Positions 1-8,213 of a DNA stretch of 64,000 nt are shown here, piece after piece. This DNA comes from Fibrobacter sp. UWB13 (GTDB lineage: Bacteria; Fibrobacterota; Fibrobacteria; Fibrobacterales; Fibrobacteraceae), in contig NZ_FXAX01000001.1 in assembly GCF_900177805.1 (NCBI RefSeq), forward strand, positions 310,001 through 374,000. Direction: 5' to 3'. The position numbers were made by a program, and so were the translations under genes. The notes under the pieces were generated by a model, which ran no database searches, was not told the origin of the DNA, and was given only the letters and a program-made list of their open reading frames with translations. Position 1 is the first letter of the stretch, and each line of letters starts with the position of its first letter.

Positions 1-597
1 ATATTTTGAAAGCGTTTTGACGTCTTTACCGCTCCACGTGTAGAGCGCGAGCATGGGTTCGTGTTCGGTTTGCATGGAGTGAATGTGATTGGACGGGTGC
101 AGTACAAACTCTCCAGGACCGCGTACTTTTGAGATTCCGTCTAATGTCCAGATGGCGTGTCCGGACAAAATGACGTACAGTTCTGTGGCGGGGTGCAAGT
201 GGGAGGGGTAAAAGGTGTTTTTGCCTAGGAGCGTAAAACCGAAACAAAAATGCTCGTCGTGATAGGGCGCTTCTGGACCGAGAATTTCTCCCCATCCCAT
301 TTGATCGGCCAAATCAGGCATGTCGGGGCGCGGCTCGTAATTGTATTTCCACGGCAAATAGGGGAGGGCGGGCTCCAAAGCTTTTAGCAAATCTGCAGTT
401 TCAGGGTTCCCGTGCTTGATAGCTTCTCCAATGTAGCGGATTAGCGGCGAGTCGTTTTTTTCAAATTTTCCAATTGGCTTTGGAATGTCTCGGACTGCAA
501 AATTGGCGGCTTCAAGCCCGATTTTGTCGTCGATTTTGGCTCTCTTGAAAAGAAACTTTTGGGATTCTTCAATTAAATTGTGGATAACATTTTTCAT
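1..597 (-). CDS. Cupin protein resembling dimethylsulfoniopropionate (DMSP) lyases, 3' end cut by window
   Basis: An open frame of 199 codons runs from an ATG at 597 to the window edge without a stop, so the C-terminus is missing. A helical N-terminal half of about 110 residues is followed by a cupin barrel with the metal-site motif SHLHPATELY (His133, His135, Glu139, Tyr141) and a second motif HPSNHIH (His167, His171, His173). This order matches the cupin DMSP lyases (DddL/DddQ/DddW type), which cleave DMSP to dimethyl sulfide and acrylate. The true substrate could be another dimethylsulfonium compound such as S-methylmethionine, or the protein may be a non-lyase cupin. It is the third gene of the metY operon: an SD-like GAGGT overlaps the stop of the preceding methyltransferase, and the gap is 7 bp. 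Family call fairly confident, substrate unknown. Confidence 0.7.
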   Translation of the reverse strand, partial: MKNVIHNLIEESQKFLFKRAKIDDKIGLEAANFAVRDIPKPIGKFEKNDSPLIRYIGEAIKHGNPETADLLKALEPALPYLPWKYNYEPRPDMPDLADQMGWGEILGPEAPYHDEHFCFGFTLLGKNTFYPSHLHPATELYVILSGHAIWTLDGISKVRGPGEFVLHPSNHIHSMQTEHEPMLALYTWSGKDVKTLSKY

Positions 598-604
598 GGA
601 ACCT

Positions 605-1564
605 CTATTTTAAACTTGATTTTAACACGGCGACGGTATGGCCGATGACTTCGCCTTTTTTGAACGCTTCGTATGCGGCGGTTGCGGTAAGCTTTACGGA
701 ATCGAGAGTTTTTTCAATTTCAAAAGCCCGTTTGCCGGAATCCTTGACAGAAATGTTTGCGAATGCTTTTTGCAAGTCTTCAGCGCGGTAGAATCTGAAC
801 GGGCCGAGGCCAGCTTTTTCTTGCGCGGCGTATCCCGAAATCACATCTTCCGGCTCGGCTTGGACTTTCCAGGAATACGTGAAAATTTCAGAACGGAGTC
901 CGGCGAGTTCGCCAAGCTTGATGAATGCGCTGAGTGGAACGCGCCCGCCGAGCGTGGAATAGACGGCGCCGTTTTGTGCCAAATAATCGCGAGCCTGCTT
1001 GAGTGCGAGGTAATGCAAGTCGAGCATTTGCTCGTGAACGAATTCGGGAATAGCTTCTTCGCGCTTTTCCAAGTAATGGCCGCTATTGCGTTTGTCTTCA
1101 ATCTTTGTGTTGTTTGCGAGCGGCACGTTGGGGAGGTTCTCGTAAATCACGTCGTAATTTCGCTTGCCGTTTTGGAGCGGTTGCAAAAGGTCGCCGTTGC
1201 CGAATTCAAATTCGATTTTGGAGGTCTCTTTGATATTGCTTCGAACGTTCTGTGCAGCGGCGGCGACAACGCTTCTTTGCAAATCCGTGAAGCCTACGCG
1301 CTTTGCTCCCAAAAGTTCAATGCCGGTCAACACGTCAATGCCGGAGCCTGTGCCGATGGAAACGAATGAATCAATATCGTGACCCAATTTTTCGCGAATC
1401 AGCTTGAATGCGGGGGCTGCAATGTAGGCGACCCAGTCGCTTTTAATGTCTTCTGTTTTCGGCAGGTAGGCGTGATCGGCAACTTCAATAGAGAGGTAAT
1501 CTTTGATGTGCTTTGTCGCACCATTTAATGCAAGGTATTTATTGACATCTACAACGATACTCAT
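605..1564 (-). CDS. SAM-dependent methyltransferase resembling methionine S-methyltransferases
   Basis: 319 residues with a class I Rossmann methyltransferase core: SAM-binding motif I is VSIGTGSGIDVLTG (about residues 68-81), an acidic end of strand 2 follows (FTDL), and motif IV is YENLPNVP in place of NPPY. The C-terminal part has LGGRVP, then a stretch ending FRFYRAEDL, and finally GEVIGHTVAVL. From memory these correspond in order to the GGR..., HRFEFF and GGRISHALSVY blocks of the methyltransferase domain of plant methionine S-methyltransferase (MMT), and bacterial MmtN belongs to the same group. The substrate is therefore possibly methionine or a related thioether, but this rests on recalled motifs. 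Its ATG overlaps the stop of metY (TAATG), so the two are translationally coupled; the cupin gene follows directly. Confidence 0.6.
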   Translation of the reverse strand: MSIVVDVNKYLALNGATKHIKDYLSIEVADHAYLPKTEDIKSDWVAYIAAPAFKLIREKLGHDIDSFVSIGTGSGIDVLTGIELLGAKRVGFTDLQRSVVAAAAQNVRSNIKETSKIEFEFGNGDLLQPLQNGKRNYDVIYENLPNVPLANNTKIEDKRNSGHYLEKREEAIPEFVHEQMLDLHYLALKQARDYLAQNGAVYSTLGGRVPLSAFIKLGELAGLRSEIFTYSWKVQAEPEDVISGYAAQEKAGLGPFRFYRAEDLQKAFANISVKDSGKRAFEIEKTLDSVKLTATAAYEAFKKGEVIGHTVAVLKSSLK

Positions 1565-2919
1565 TACTTACCGCCTTTGGTGCTTGCATTGATAGCTTGT
1601 TCGAAGTCAGCGATGATGTCGCGCGGGTCTTCGATGCCAACGGATACGCGGATCATATCTTCGGGGATGCCTGCGGCGAGTCTGTCCTTCGGCGAAAGCT
1701 GCGAATGGGTGCTTGTTGCCGGGTGCAAAACGCTTGTGCGTGCATCGCCAACGTGAACGACGAGGGCTGCGACTTTCAAAGCTTTGACAAACGAGCGGAT
1801 GGCTGCTCTGCCACCTTTGAGGCCGAATGTGAGTACGCCGCTGCCGCCTTGATAATCAAAGTATTTGCGGATGCGCTTGAAATATGGGCTAGATTTGAGT
1901 CCCGGATAGCTGACCCAATTCACGGCGGGGTGCTTGGACAAAAATTCTGCCAATGCGAGGGCGTTGTTGCTGTGTTGCGGCATTCGCAAATGGAGCGTTT
2001 CAAGGCCCAAATTCAAAAGGAATGCGTTGAACGGGCTTAATGCGGCACCATAATCGCGCAAGAATTGAGCACGAGCCTTTGCGATAAATGCTGCACGTCC
2101 AAATTTTTGAGTATAGGAGGTGTTTGCGTATTGCGCATCCGGTTCCACGAGGTCTGGGAACTTACCGTTTTCCCAGTTGTAATTGCCACCGTCAATGACG
2201 ACACCGCCGAGCGCAACGGCGTGACCGTCGATGTACTTTGTGGCCGAATGAATGACAACGTTTGCGCCGAGTTTCAAAGGTTTCACGAGGAATGGCGTTG
2301 CGAGTGTATTATCAACGAGGAAGGGAACGTCAAATTCCTTGGCGAGCTTGGAAAACTTTTCAAAGTCCAAAATGCCCAAGGCGGGGTTGCCAATCGTTTC
2401 GCCGAAAATGAGCTTGGTGTTGGGGCGGAATGCTTTGCGGAGTTCTGCTATGGAATCTTCCGGGTCGATGAATGTCGTTTCAATGCCGAGCTTGGAAAGT
2501 CTTACGCTGAGTAATGTGTAGCTGCCGCCGTAAATGGTTTTGCTTGCAACGATGTGGTCGCCTGCTTTCACGAGGTTTGAAATCGCAAGGAGGACTGCGG
2601 CTTGCCCCGATGCGGTTGCAACGGCACCCACGCCGCCTTCGAGTTCCGTAATCTTGCTTTCGAATGCCGCTACGGTCGGGTTCCCTGTGCGGGTGTATTT
2701 GTTGCCTGATTGCTTGAGCGCAAAGAGACGTTCCACTTCGTCAACGTCTTCGTACTTGTAAGTCGTGGACTGGAAAATCGGGAGCACGCGCGGCTCGCCA
2801 ATTTTTGGTTTCCATCCTGCTTGTAAACACTTTGTTGCAAAATTCCATGTGCTCGGATCGGTAACGTTAGCGGTATTCTTTGCAGATTCAATTTTCTTTT
2901 TTGATATATTCTTTGTCAT
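1564..2919 (-). CDS. metY: O-acetylhomoserine sulfhydrylase (aminocarboxypropyltransferase)
   Basis: 451-residue PLP enzyme of the Cys/Met metabolism family. It condenses O-acetyl-L-homoserine with sulfide to give homocysteine (or with methanethiol to give methionine). Visible features are ETIGNPALGILDFEKF, the cofactor aspartate region VDNTLATPF, and the PLP lysine in HSATKYIDGHAVALGG. The length and the insertion before the C-terminal domain (YANTSYTQKFGRAAFIAKAR) fit MetY rather than the shorter MetB/MetC. I place the start at the ATG at 2919, which has AGAGGAG 8 bases upstream; an in-frame TTG at 2940 is less likely. It heads the operon metY-methyltransferase-cupin and has the same promoter type as the sulfate genes, so it is the sink for sulfide made by the neighbouring pathway. 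Confidence 0.9.
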   Translation of the reverse strand: MTKNISKKKIESAKNTANVTDPSTWNFATKCLQAGWKPKIGEPRVLPIFQSTTYKYEDVDEVERLFALKQSGNKYTRTGNPTVAAFESKITELEGGVGAVATASGQAAVLLAISNLVKAGDHIVASKTIYGGSYTLLSVRLSKLGIETTFIDPEDSIAELRKAFRPNTKLIFGETIGNPALGILDFEKFSKLAKEFDVPFLVDNTLATPFLVKPLKLGANVVIHSATKYIDGHAVALGGVVIDGGNYNWENGKFPDLVEPDAQYANTSYTQKFGRAAFIAKARAQFLRDYGAALSPFNAFLLNLGLETLHLRMPQHSNNALALAEFLSKHPAVNWVSYPGLKSSPYFKRIRKYFDYQGGSGVLTFGLKGGRAAIRSFVKALKVAALVVHVGDARTSVLHPATSTHSQLSPKDRLAAGIPEDMIRVSVGIEDPRDIIADFEQAINASTKGGK

Positions 2920-2977
2920 TTTAAAACTCCTCTTTAGCAAAAGATTTGCTCTCGAATAATTCTATTTGTACGGCGAA

Positions 2978-3054
2978 AATATAGAACGCAACTATTACCT
3001 TGTCCAATACTTAATTAATATTGTGTATAATAGAATTAATTTATTAGTAATTTG
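2978..3054 (-). promoter_or_regulatory. Sulfur-regulon promoter of metY with upstream operator-like element
   Basis: On the minus strand the -35 TTGGAC is at 3007-3002 and the -10 TATATT at 2983-2978, separated by exactly 18 bp; the spacer ends in GCGTTC. A near-palindrome, ATTACT-N5-ATTAAT, lies at 3035-3051, exactly 27 bp upstream of the -35. The same box, spacer and 27-bp offset occur before the sulfite reductase gene. An element upstream of the -35 suits an activator, but the regulator is unknown. Confidence 0.7.
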
Positions 3055-3182
3055 GTGTGCGCGGGGTGTCTATCGAAATAAGCAATTATCAGCAATTAGA
3101 AAAAAATATAACTCGCCGTATATTGCGTTTCAAAGCGCAAAAATCCGTGGGCGAATGCTGTCAATCATCCCCATAAAATTCT

Positions 3183-3188
3183 TATATT
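3183..3188 (+). promoter_or_regulatory. -10 box of the HD-domain gene, probable leaderless start
   Basis: TATATT ends 7 bases before the ATG at 3196 and there is no Shine-Dalgarno sequence, so the predicted transcription start coincides with the start codon. No convincing -35 was seen. Confidence 0.45.
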
Positions 3189-3195
3189 TCGAGCC

Positions 3196-3759
3196 ATGGC
3201 ATTATCAGCAAATATTACACGCGAAGGAGCGCTTGAACTCCTTAAGAAATACAATAAGGATCCGTTCCACCTTGAACATGGCGAAATCGTAGAAAATACG
3301 ATGCGTTATTTTGCTCGTGAACTAGGTTACGGCGAAGACGAAGAATTCTGGGGAATTGTCGGTCTCTTGCACGATCTCGATTTTGAATTGTGGCCGGAAC
3401 AGCATTGCATCAAGGAACGCGAATTGATGCAAGAGGCGGGCCTTTCGGAAGAGCTGATTCACGCGACAACGAGCCATGGCTGGTCTATCACGGTGGATGT
3501 CAAGCCAGAACATGAAATGGAAAAAGTGCTTTATGCCGTTGACGAACTCACGGGCTTGATTGGTGCGGTCGTTTTGATGCGCCCGTCCAAAAGCGTGCAG
3601 GATTTGGAACTGAAATCCGTCTTGAAAAAGTACAAGTCCCCGAAATTTGCGGCAGGCTGTTCCCGCGAAGTCATTGAGCGCGGCGCAAACTTGCTCGGCT
3701 GGGAATTAAACGACCTCATCTCCCGCACGATTGCTGCGCTGAAGACTTTCAGACCGTGA
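3196..3759 (+). CDS. HD-domain phosphohydrolase-like protein
   Basis: 187 residues. The HD metal site is visible: His in PFHLEHGEIV, the doublet in GLLHDLDFELW, a later His in ATTSHGWS, and a downstream Asp in YAVDELTGLIGA. Small stand-alone HD proteins of this type act on nucleotides or other phosphomonoesters; the substrate cannot be told from sequence. The ATG at 3196 has no ribosome-binding site and sits 7 bases after a TATATT, so the mRNA may be leaderless. It is divergent from metY. Its last 26 codons recur as a relic at 15677-15758 on the far side of the sulfur cluster, with only synonymous differences after the first codon. Confidence 0.8.
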   Translation: MALSANITREGALELLKKYNKDPFHLEHGEIVENTMRYFARELGYGEDEEFWGIVGLLHDLDFELWPEQHCIKERELMQEAGLSEELIHATTSHGWSITVDVKPEHEMEKVLYAVDELTGLIGAVVLMRPSKSVQDLELKSVLKKYKSPKFAAGCSREVIERGANLLGWELNDLISRTIAALKTFRP

Positions 3760-3774
3760 TTTTTACGCCGTGAT

Positions 3775-4050
3775 TTAAGCGGCGGATTTTTTCTTGAAAA
3801 AATTTTTGAGCCTTTTTACGCCTTCAACGCCCAAAATGGAAAGCCCGCTGTACTGAAAAGTCTTGGCAAGTCCAAAAAGTACAACCCATAACACGCCCTT
3901 GGCTTCTGCTGAAATGGGGAGTGTCATTTGCGCAAATGACAATATGTAAAAGGGAATGCAGAGCAGTAAAACGATTATACCTGTTCTGAATGAAAAACTT
4001 TGTAATTTTTTTACAATTCTGTCTTTTGTTGACACCAAAAAATTCTTCAT
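3775..4050 (-). CDS. Small membrane protein of unknown function
   Basis: 91 residues beginning MKNFLVSTKDRIVKKL. The ATG at 4050 is preceded by AGGA at about 9 bases; an in-frame TTG at 4071 is less likely. Two hydrophobic segments (GIIVLLLCIPFYILSFA and VLWVVLFGLAKTF) suggest two membrane helices, and the C-terminus is very basic (KRLKNFFKKKS), consistent with both ends in the cytoplasm. No family recognised. It is convergent with the HD gene, 15 bp away. Confidence 0.55.
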   Translation of the reverse strand: MKNFLVSTKDRIVKKLQSFSFRTGIIVLLLCIPFYILSFAQMTLPISAEAKGVLWVVLFGLAKTFQYSGLSILGVEGVKRLKNFFKKKSAA

Positions 4051-4147
4051 AGCTGATATTCCTGATGCCAAAAGATATTTCTTTTTTCTACATAATCAAG
4101 GGAATTTTAAAAAAAGCAGAAAAAAGTATGATTAAAAATGACAGAAA

Positions 4148-4171
4148 ACGCTCCGAAAAAAATCGGAGCGT
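4148..4171 (-). terminator. Rho-independent terminator of the cysTWA operon
   Basis: Stem ACGCTCCGA/TCGGAGCGT with a T-rich run after it on the minus strand, 26 bp beyond the cysA stop. The same stem sequence follows the HD relic at 15767. Confidence 0.8.
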
Positions 4172-4197
4172 CTTGTGTTTTTGGTTGTTTTGGATTG

Positions 4198-5256
4198 CTA
4201 AATGACGACGATTGGTTCGCGAATAGATTTGTTTTCAAGTAAGAACGCGTAATTGCCTACGGTCACAAAGAGACGGTAAATGAATACATCGACTTTTTCT
4301 CCAACGGAAATACTAGGCTCGTCGAAAGAGCGGCGCGCGGTAAGAGTTTCTCCGTTGACGAGTACTGTGATTTCGATGCCACTCCCGCGGAATGCGACGT
4401 CTGTCACGACACCTTCTTCGGCAGAATTCTTGAATTTTTGAACTTCGTTTTTCTTGGTGACCTTGACAAATTCAGGGCGGACTATCGCTTGGTCAACATT
4501 CGGGATTGTGTCAAAGCTTTGGAACTTGTTGTAATCTTTAAAAATGCTTGGTTGTCCAAAGAACGAGGCTACAAAAGCGGTTTTGGGCTTGCTGTAAACT
4601 TCTAGAGGCTTGCCAATTTGATCGATGCGTCCTTTGTTTGTGATGATGATTTCGTCGGCGACTTCGATGGCTTCGTCCTGGTCATGGGTCACGAAAATAC
4701 TTGTGACACCGAGCTTTGCAATCATCTCCTTGAGCCAGTGGCGCAGTTCTTGGCGGACTTTCGCATCGATGGCGGCAAATGGCTCGTCAAGCAAAAGTAA
4801 CTGTGGATTTGGCGCGAGGGCGCGTGCAAATGCGACACGTTGGCGCTGGCCGCCCGAAAGTTGGCTCGGGTAGCGGTTTTCGAGACCTTCAAGGCCGATG
4901 AGCTTTACCAGTTCGGCGACGCGTTCCTTGATTTCGTTTTCGGATTTCTTGAGCACGCGAAGGCCAAATGCGATGTTTTCGAAAACGGTCATGTAGCGGA
5001 ACAGCGCATAGCTTTGGAATACAAAGCCGATGCCACGCTTACTGGCGGGGACGTTGTTGATGACTTTCCCGTCGATGATTATTTCTCCGCTATCGGGATT
5101 TTCAAGTCCTGCAATCATGCGGAGTATGGTCGTCTTTCCAGAGCCGCTCGGACCCAGGAGGCCGATGAGTTTGCCTTTTTCGATGCCGAAAGAAACGTTG
5201 TCTGATGCCTTGAAATTGCCAAAGTGTTTGTTGATGTTTTTTAATTCTACGTACAT
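4198..5256 (-). CDS. cysA: Sulfate/thiosulfate ABC transporter, ATP-binding subunit
   Basis: 352-residue ATPase on the cytoplasmic face of the sulfate importer. Walker A is GPSGSGKTT, the Q-loop is FVFQSYALF, the signature is LSGGQRQRVAFARAL, Walker B is LLLLDEPFAAID and the switch His is in VTHDQDEA. The C-terminal 120 residues form the regulatory OB-type region usual for CysA. It is the last gene of cysT-cysW-cysA, 11 bp behind cysW with an AAGGAG ribosome-binding site. Sulfate specificity follows from the adjacent sulfate permeases and sulfate-activation genes; the ATPase alone would only say spermidine/sulfate/iron class. Confidence 0.92.
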   Translation of the reverse strand: MYVELKNINKHFGNFKASDNVSFGIEKGKLIGLLGPSGSGKTTILRMIAGLENPDSGEIIIDGKVINNVPASKRGIGFVFQSYALFRYMTVFENIAFGLRVLKKSENEIKERVAELVKLIGLEGLENRYPSQLSGGQRQRVAFARALAPNPQLLLLDEPFAAIDAKVRQELRHWLKEMIAKLGVTSIFVTHDQDEAIEVADEIIITNKGRIDQIGKPLEVYSKPKTAFVASFFGQPSIFKDYNKFQSFDTIPNVDQAIVRPEFVKVTKKNEVQKFKNSAEEGVVTDVAFRGSGIEITVLVNGETLTARRSFDEPSISVGEKVDVFIYRLFVTVGNYAFLLENKSIREPIVVI

Positions 5257-5267
5257 ACAATCTCCTT

Positions 5268-6089
5268 TTATATTTTCTTTCGACCTCTATATTCAATCGC
5301 GCTTCGTGCAATCAAAATGGCGATGGCTAGCATCACAAGAATTGACGAAACTGCAAAGGCGGGCACGTATTGGAATTCGTTGAAGAGAATTTCTACATGC
5401 AAGGGAAGCGTATTTGTCTTTCCGCGCAAATGCCCTGAAATCACGGATACAGCACCGAATTCACCCATGGCACGGGCGGCGCAGAGCACCACGCCGTACA
5501 GAAAAGCCCATTTGATATGCGGAAATGTGATTTTGCGGAAAATGGTCCAGCCTTTAGCGCCCATCAGCGCGGCGGCCTCTTCTTCGTCGTTTCCGCGAGC
5601 TTCCAGAACGGGAATCAATTCACGCGAAATGAATGGAAATGTGACGAAAATCGTTGCAAGAACAATGCCAGGTACGGCAAAGACTATCTTGATGTCCCAA
5701 CTTTGCAATAGCGGGTAAATGGGGCTTTGGCGTCCGAACGTGAGCAAGAAGATAAGGCCTGCGATAATCGGTGAAACCGTTACCGGCAAGTCTATCAATG
5801 TCGTAAGGATTTTTTTGCCTTTGAAATGGAACTTGGTGAGTGACCATGCTGCGCTCAAGCCGAAAATGGTGTTGATGATGACCGCAAGTAAAGTCGCTTC
5901 GAGGGTGAGCCAAATGGCTTTGATGGTGTAGTTGTCGCTCACGGCCTTTGCGTAAATGTCGAAACCCTGCTTGAACGCTTCGGCGATAACGGTAATCAGC
6001 GGGAGCAAAAGCATGAGAATCACAAAGGCGATGCTTATGCCAATCAAGGACCATTTGACAATCTTTGAAGAAGTCTTTTCTTTGTACAT
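5268..6089 (-). CDS. cysW: Sulfate ABC transporter permease
   Basis: 273-residue inner-membrane permease with about six helices. The cytoplasmic EAA loop that contacts CysA is present (EEEAAALMGAKGWTIFRKITFP), and the C-terminal block GAVSVISGHLRGKTNTLPLHVE is typical of CysW. The ATG overlaps the cysT stop (TAATG) and is preceded by GGAGG, so translation is coupled. It pairs with CysT to form the channel. Confidence 0.92.
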   Translation of the reverse strand: MYKEKTSSKIVKWSLIGISIAFVILMLLLPLITVIAEAFKQGFDIYAKAVSDNYTIKAIWLTLEATLLAVIINTIFGLSAAWSLTKFHFKGKKILTTLIDLPVTVSPIIAGLIFLLTFGRQSPIYPLLQSWDIKIVFAVPGIVLATIFVTFPFISRELIPVLEARGNDEEEAAALMGAKGWTIFRKITFPHIKWAFLYGVVLCAARAMGEFGAVSVISGHLRGKTNTLPLHVEILFNEFQYVPAFAVSSILVMLAIAILIARSAIEYRGRKKI

Positions 6090-6922
6090 TAAGCGCCTCC
6101 TTTCAGAATTTTGGTATTTCTTGTTTGTATTAAGTTCACGAGGAAAAGCGTTACAAACGAGGCTACGAGCATGACAAGCGCAATTGTCGTCGCACTCGCG
6201 TAATCGTATTCCTGCAGTTCTGACATGATAATTAGCGGTGCAATTTCTGTTTCGAATGGCTTGTTGCCTGCGATGAAAACGACGCTGCCATATTCACCGA
6301 GGCAACGCCCGAACGCAAGCCCGAATCCCGTCAATGCGGCTGGCACGATCTCTGGGAAGATCACTTTCCAGAAAATGCGGCTCCGTGATGCGCCTAGCAC
6401 GCCTGCGGCTTCTTCGTATGCAGGGTCCAGTTTCTCGAGTACGGGCTGCACTGCACGTACTACAAATGGAATGCCGATAAACACGAGCGCAACCGTAATG
6501 CCGATTTGCGTAAAGGCAATTTTGATGCCGAATTTTGCAAAGAATCCGCCCACAAGGCCTGTATCTGCTGTGAGTGCCGTGAGAGCGATGCCCGCCACAG
6601 CTGTCGGCAAGGCAAATGGAAGTTCGATCATTCCGTCAATCAATCGTTTGAGTGGAAATGTGTATTTTACAAGAACCCACGCAAGAACGATGCCCATTAC
6701 TGCATTGATGAGCGATGCGATAAATGCAGTTGTAAAACTCACACGAAAGCTAGAGAGCACTCGGTCGCGCGTAATGGTCTCTATAATTTCGTCAAAACTC
6801 ATTTGCGCCGTAAACACCACAAGCGATGCGAGCGGAATGAGCACGACAACGCCCAAAATGGCGAGCGTGATGCCTGTAGTAAGGCCGAAACCTGGTATAA
6901 CACTTCTATTTGTTCTTTTCAT
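6089..6922 (-). CDS. cysT: Sulfate ABC transporter permease
   Basis: 277-residue inner-membrane permease (also called CysU). It has six helices, the EAA loop YEEAAGVLGASRSRIFWKVIFP, and the CysT-type end of the core, GEYGSVVFIAGNKPFETEIAPLII. I start it at the ATG at 6922; the upstream in-frame TTG at 6934 would overlap the -10 box. No ribosome-binding site precedes the ATG, and the -10 TATATT lies 11 bases upstream, so the 5' leader is a few bases at most. First gene of cysT-cysW-cysA, separated from the binding-protein gene by its own terminator and promoter. Confidence 0.92.
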   Translation of the reverse strand: MKRTNRSVIPGFGLTTGITLAILGVVVLIPLASLVVFTAQMSFDEIIETITRDRVLSSFRVSFTTAFIASLINAVMGIVLAWVLVKYTFPLKRLIDGMIELPFALPTAVAGIALTALTADTGLVGGFFAKFGIKIAFTQIGITVALVFIGIPFVVRAVQPVLEKLDPAYEEAAGVLGASRSRIFWKVIFPEIVPAALTGFGLAFGRCLGEYGSVVFIAGNKPFETEIAPLIIMSELQEYDYASATTIALVMLVASFVTLFLVNLIQTRNTKILKGGA

Positions 6923-6933
6923 AATTGGGCTCA

Positions 6934-6963
6934 AATATAGAACGCACTTTTCAGCTTGTCCAA
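6934..6963 (-). promoter_or_regulatory. Sulfur-regulon promoter of cysTWA
   Basis: Minus strand: -35 TTGGAC at 6963-6958, 18-bp spacer ending GCGTTC, -10 TATATT at 6939-6934. The core matches the metY promoter, but the upstream palindrome is only weakly recognisable here. Confidence 0.7.
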
Positions 6964-7028
6964 TATTTTATTTCTAGCGTCTGTTATTAAATTTTTTTAT
7001 AATAGATAAAGTAATTGCCTGATTGTAT

Positions 7029-7058
7029 GAAAAATCCTCGCCTGTTTGTGAGCGAGGA
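7029..7058 (-). terminator. Terminator after the sulfate-binding protein gene
   Basis: Stem TCCTCGC/GCGAGGA (7035-7041 with 7052-7058) followed by a T run on the minus strand, 20 bp past the stop of the binding-protein gene. It separates that unit from cysTWA. Confidence 0.8.
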
Positions 7059-7077
7059 CTGTTTCTATGGAGATAGA

Positions 7078-8097
7078 TTACTTCTTTTCGTAAATCTGGT
7101 CGAAAATGCCACCGTTGGAGAAGTGCGTTTTTTGAGCCTTGTCCCAACCGCCGAAGTAGCTGATGTCAATCAGGTTCACGTTTTGGTCAAATTCCTTGTA
7201 CTGGTCAAGAATGGCCTTGTTGGAAGGACGGTAGTGGTTCTTAGCTGCAATGTGCTGGCCTTCGTCGCTGTAGAGAAAGTTCAGGTATTCGGTGGCAAGT
7301 TCGCGGGTGCCGCGCTTGTCAACAACCTTGTCTACAATTGCAACAGACGGTTCAGCCAAAATGCTCACGCTGGGGATGACGATTTCGTAGTCCTTGGGGT
7401 AATCCTTGAGCGAGAGGAATGCTTCGTTTTCCCAAGCGAGCAAAACATCGCCCTGGCCGTTTTCGATGAATGTCGTCGTAGAGCCGCGAGCGCCAGAAGC
7501 GAGTACGAGCACGTTCTTGTAGAGCTTCTTCACGAATTCCTTGACCTTGGCTTCGTCGCCGTTGTACTGCTTTTCGGCCCATGCCCAAGCGGCGAGATAG
7601 TTCCAGCGTGCGCCGCCAGAAGTTTTCGGGTTCGGCGTGATGACTCCGATGCCGTCTTTGACGAGGTCGCCCCAGTCCTTGAGATTCTTCGGGTTACCCT
7701 TGCGAACGAGGAAGACGATGGTGGAGGTGTAAGGAGCGCTGTTCAGCGGAAATTCCTTGACCCAGCCATCTTCGATAAGGCCTGCATCGCGCACAGCGTT
7801 CACGTCGTATTCGAGGGCTAGTGTTACAACGTCTGCTTCGAGACCGTTGGCGACTTCCAAAGCCTGCTTGCCGGAACCGCCGTGGGACTGCGTGATTTCC
7901 ACATCCTTGCCGGTCTTTTCCTTCCAGTGCTTAGCAAAGACCTGGTTGTAGTTGGCGTAGAGCTCACGCGTCGGGTCGTAAGACACGTTGGTGAGGGTTT
8001 GCTTTGTGCTTTCGGTCTTGCTGTCCGAAGAAGAGCAGGCGGTGAAAGCGATGGAGAGAAGAGCGATGGATGCTATAGTAATTTTTTTGAAATTCAT
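7078..8097 (-). CDS. sbp: Sulfate-binding lipoprotein of the ABC transporter
   Basis: 339 residues. A signal peptide ends in a lipobox-like FTAC followed by a Ser-rich linker (SSSDSK), so it is anchored in the periplasm. The mature part has the sulfate-binding protein landmarks [54 protein letters not shown] and GARGSTTTF. It delivers sulfate to CysT/CysW. It is the second gene after the porin; an AGAGG ribosome-binding site precedes its ATG, and a long perfect hairpin lies between the two genes. Whether thiosulfate is also bound cannot be judged. Confidence 0.92.
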   Translation of the reverse strand: MNFKKITIASIALLSIAFTACSSSDSKTESTKQTLTNVSYDPTRELYANYNQVFAKHWKEKTGKDVEITQSHGGSGKQALEVANGLEADVVTLALEYDVNAVRDAGLIEDGWVKEFPLNSAPYTSTIVFLVRKGNPKNLKDWGDLVKDGIGVITPNPKTSGGARWNYLAAWAWAEKQYNGDEAKVKEFVKKLYKNVLVLASGARGSTTTFIENGQGDVLLAWENEAFLSLKDYPKDYEIVIPSVSILAEPSVAIVDKVVDKRGTRELATEYLNFLYSDEGQHIAAKNHYRPSNKAILDQYKEFDQNVNLIDISYFGGWDKAQKTHFSNGGIFDQIYEKK

Positions 8098-8145
8098 GTT
8101 TAAAACCTCTTTTTGTTTAAATGTTTTGGTTGTTTTTTTTAGAAA

Positions 8146-8194
8146 CGCCCTCAGCGGAATGGATCAAAGAAGCTGTTATGCTGCGCTGAGGGCG
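8146..8194 (-). promoter_or_regulatory. Perfect intercistronic hairpin between porin and sbp
   Basis: An 11-bp perfect inverted repeat, CGCCCTCAGCG (8146-8156) with CGCTGAGGGCG (8184-8194), and a 27-base loop. On the minus strand it is followed by TTTCT and then a run of A, so it is a weak terminator or a stability hairpin that could set the ratio of porin to binding-protein mRNA. Confidence 0.6.
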
Positions 8195-8213
8195 CTCGGG
8201 GATGTGCTAAGTT

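Noticed and set aside
2941-3195. SAM riboswitch upstream of metY
   Set aside because: The leader from the predicted start is only about 60 bases and no S-box or other SAM-aptamer pattern was visible.
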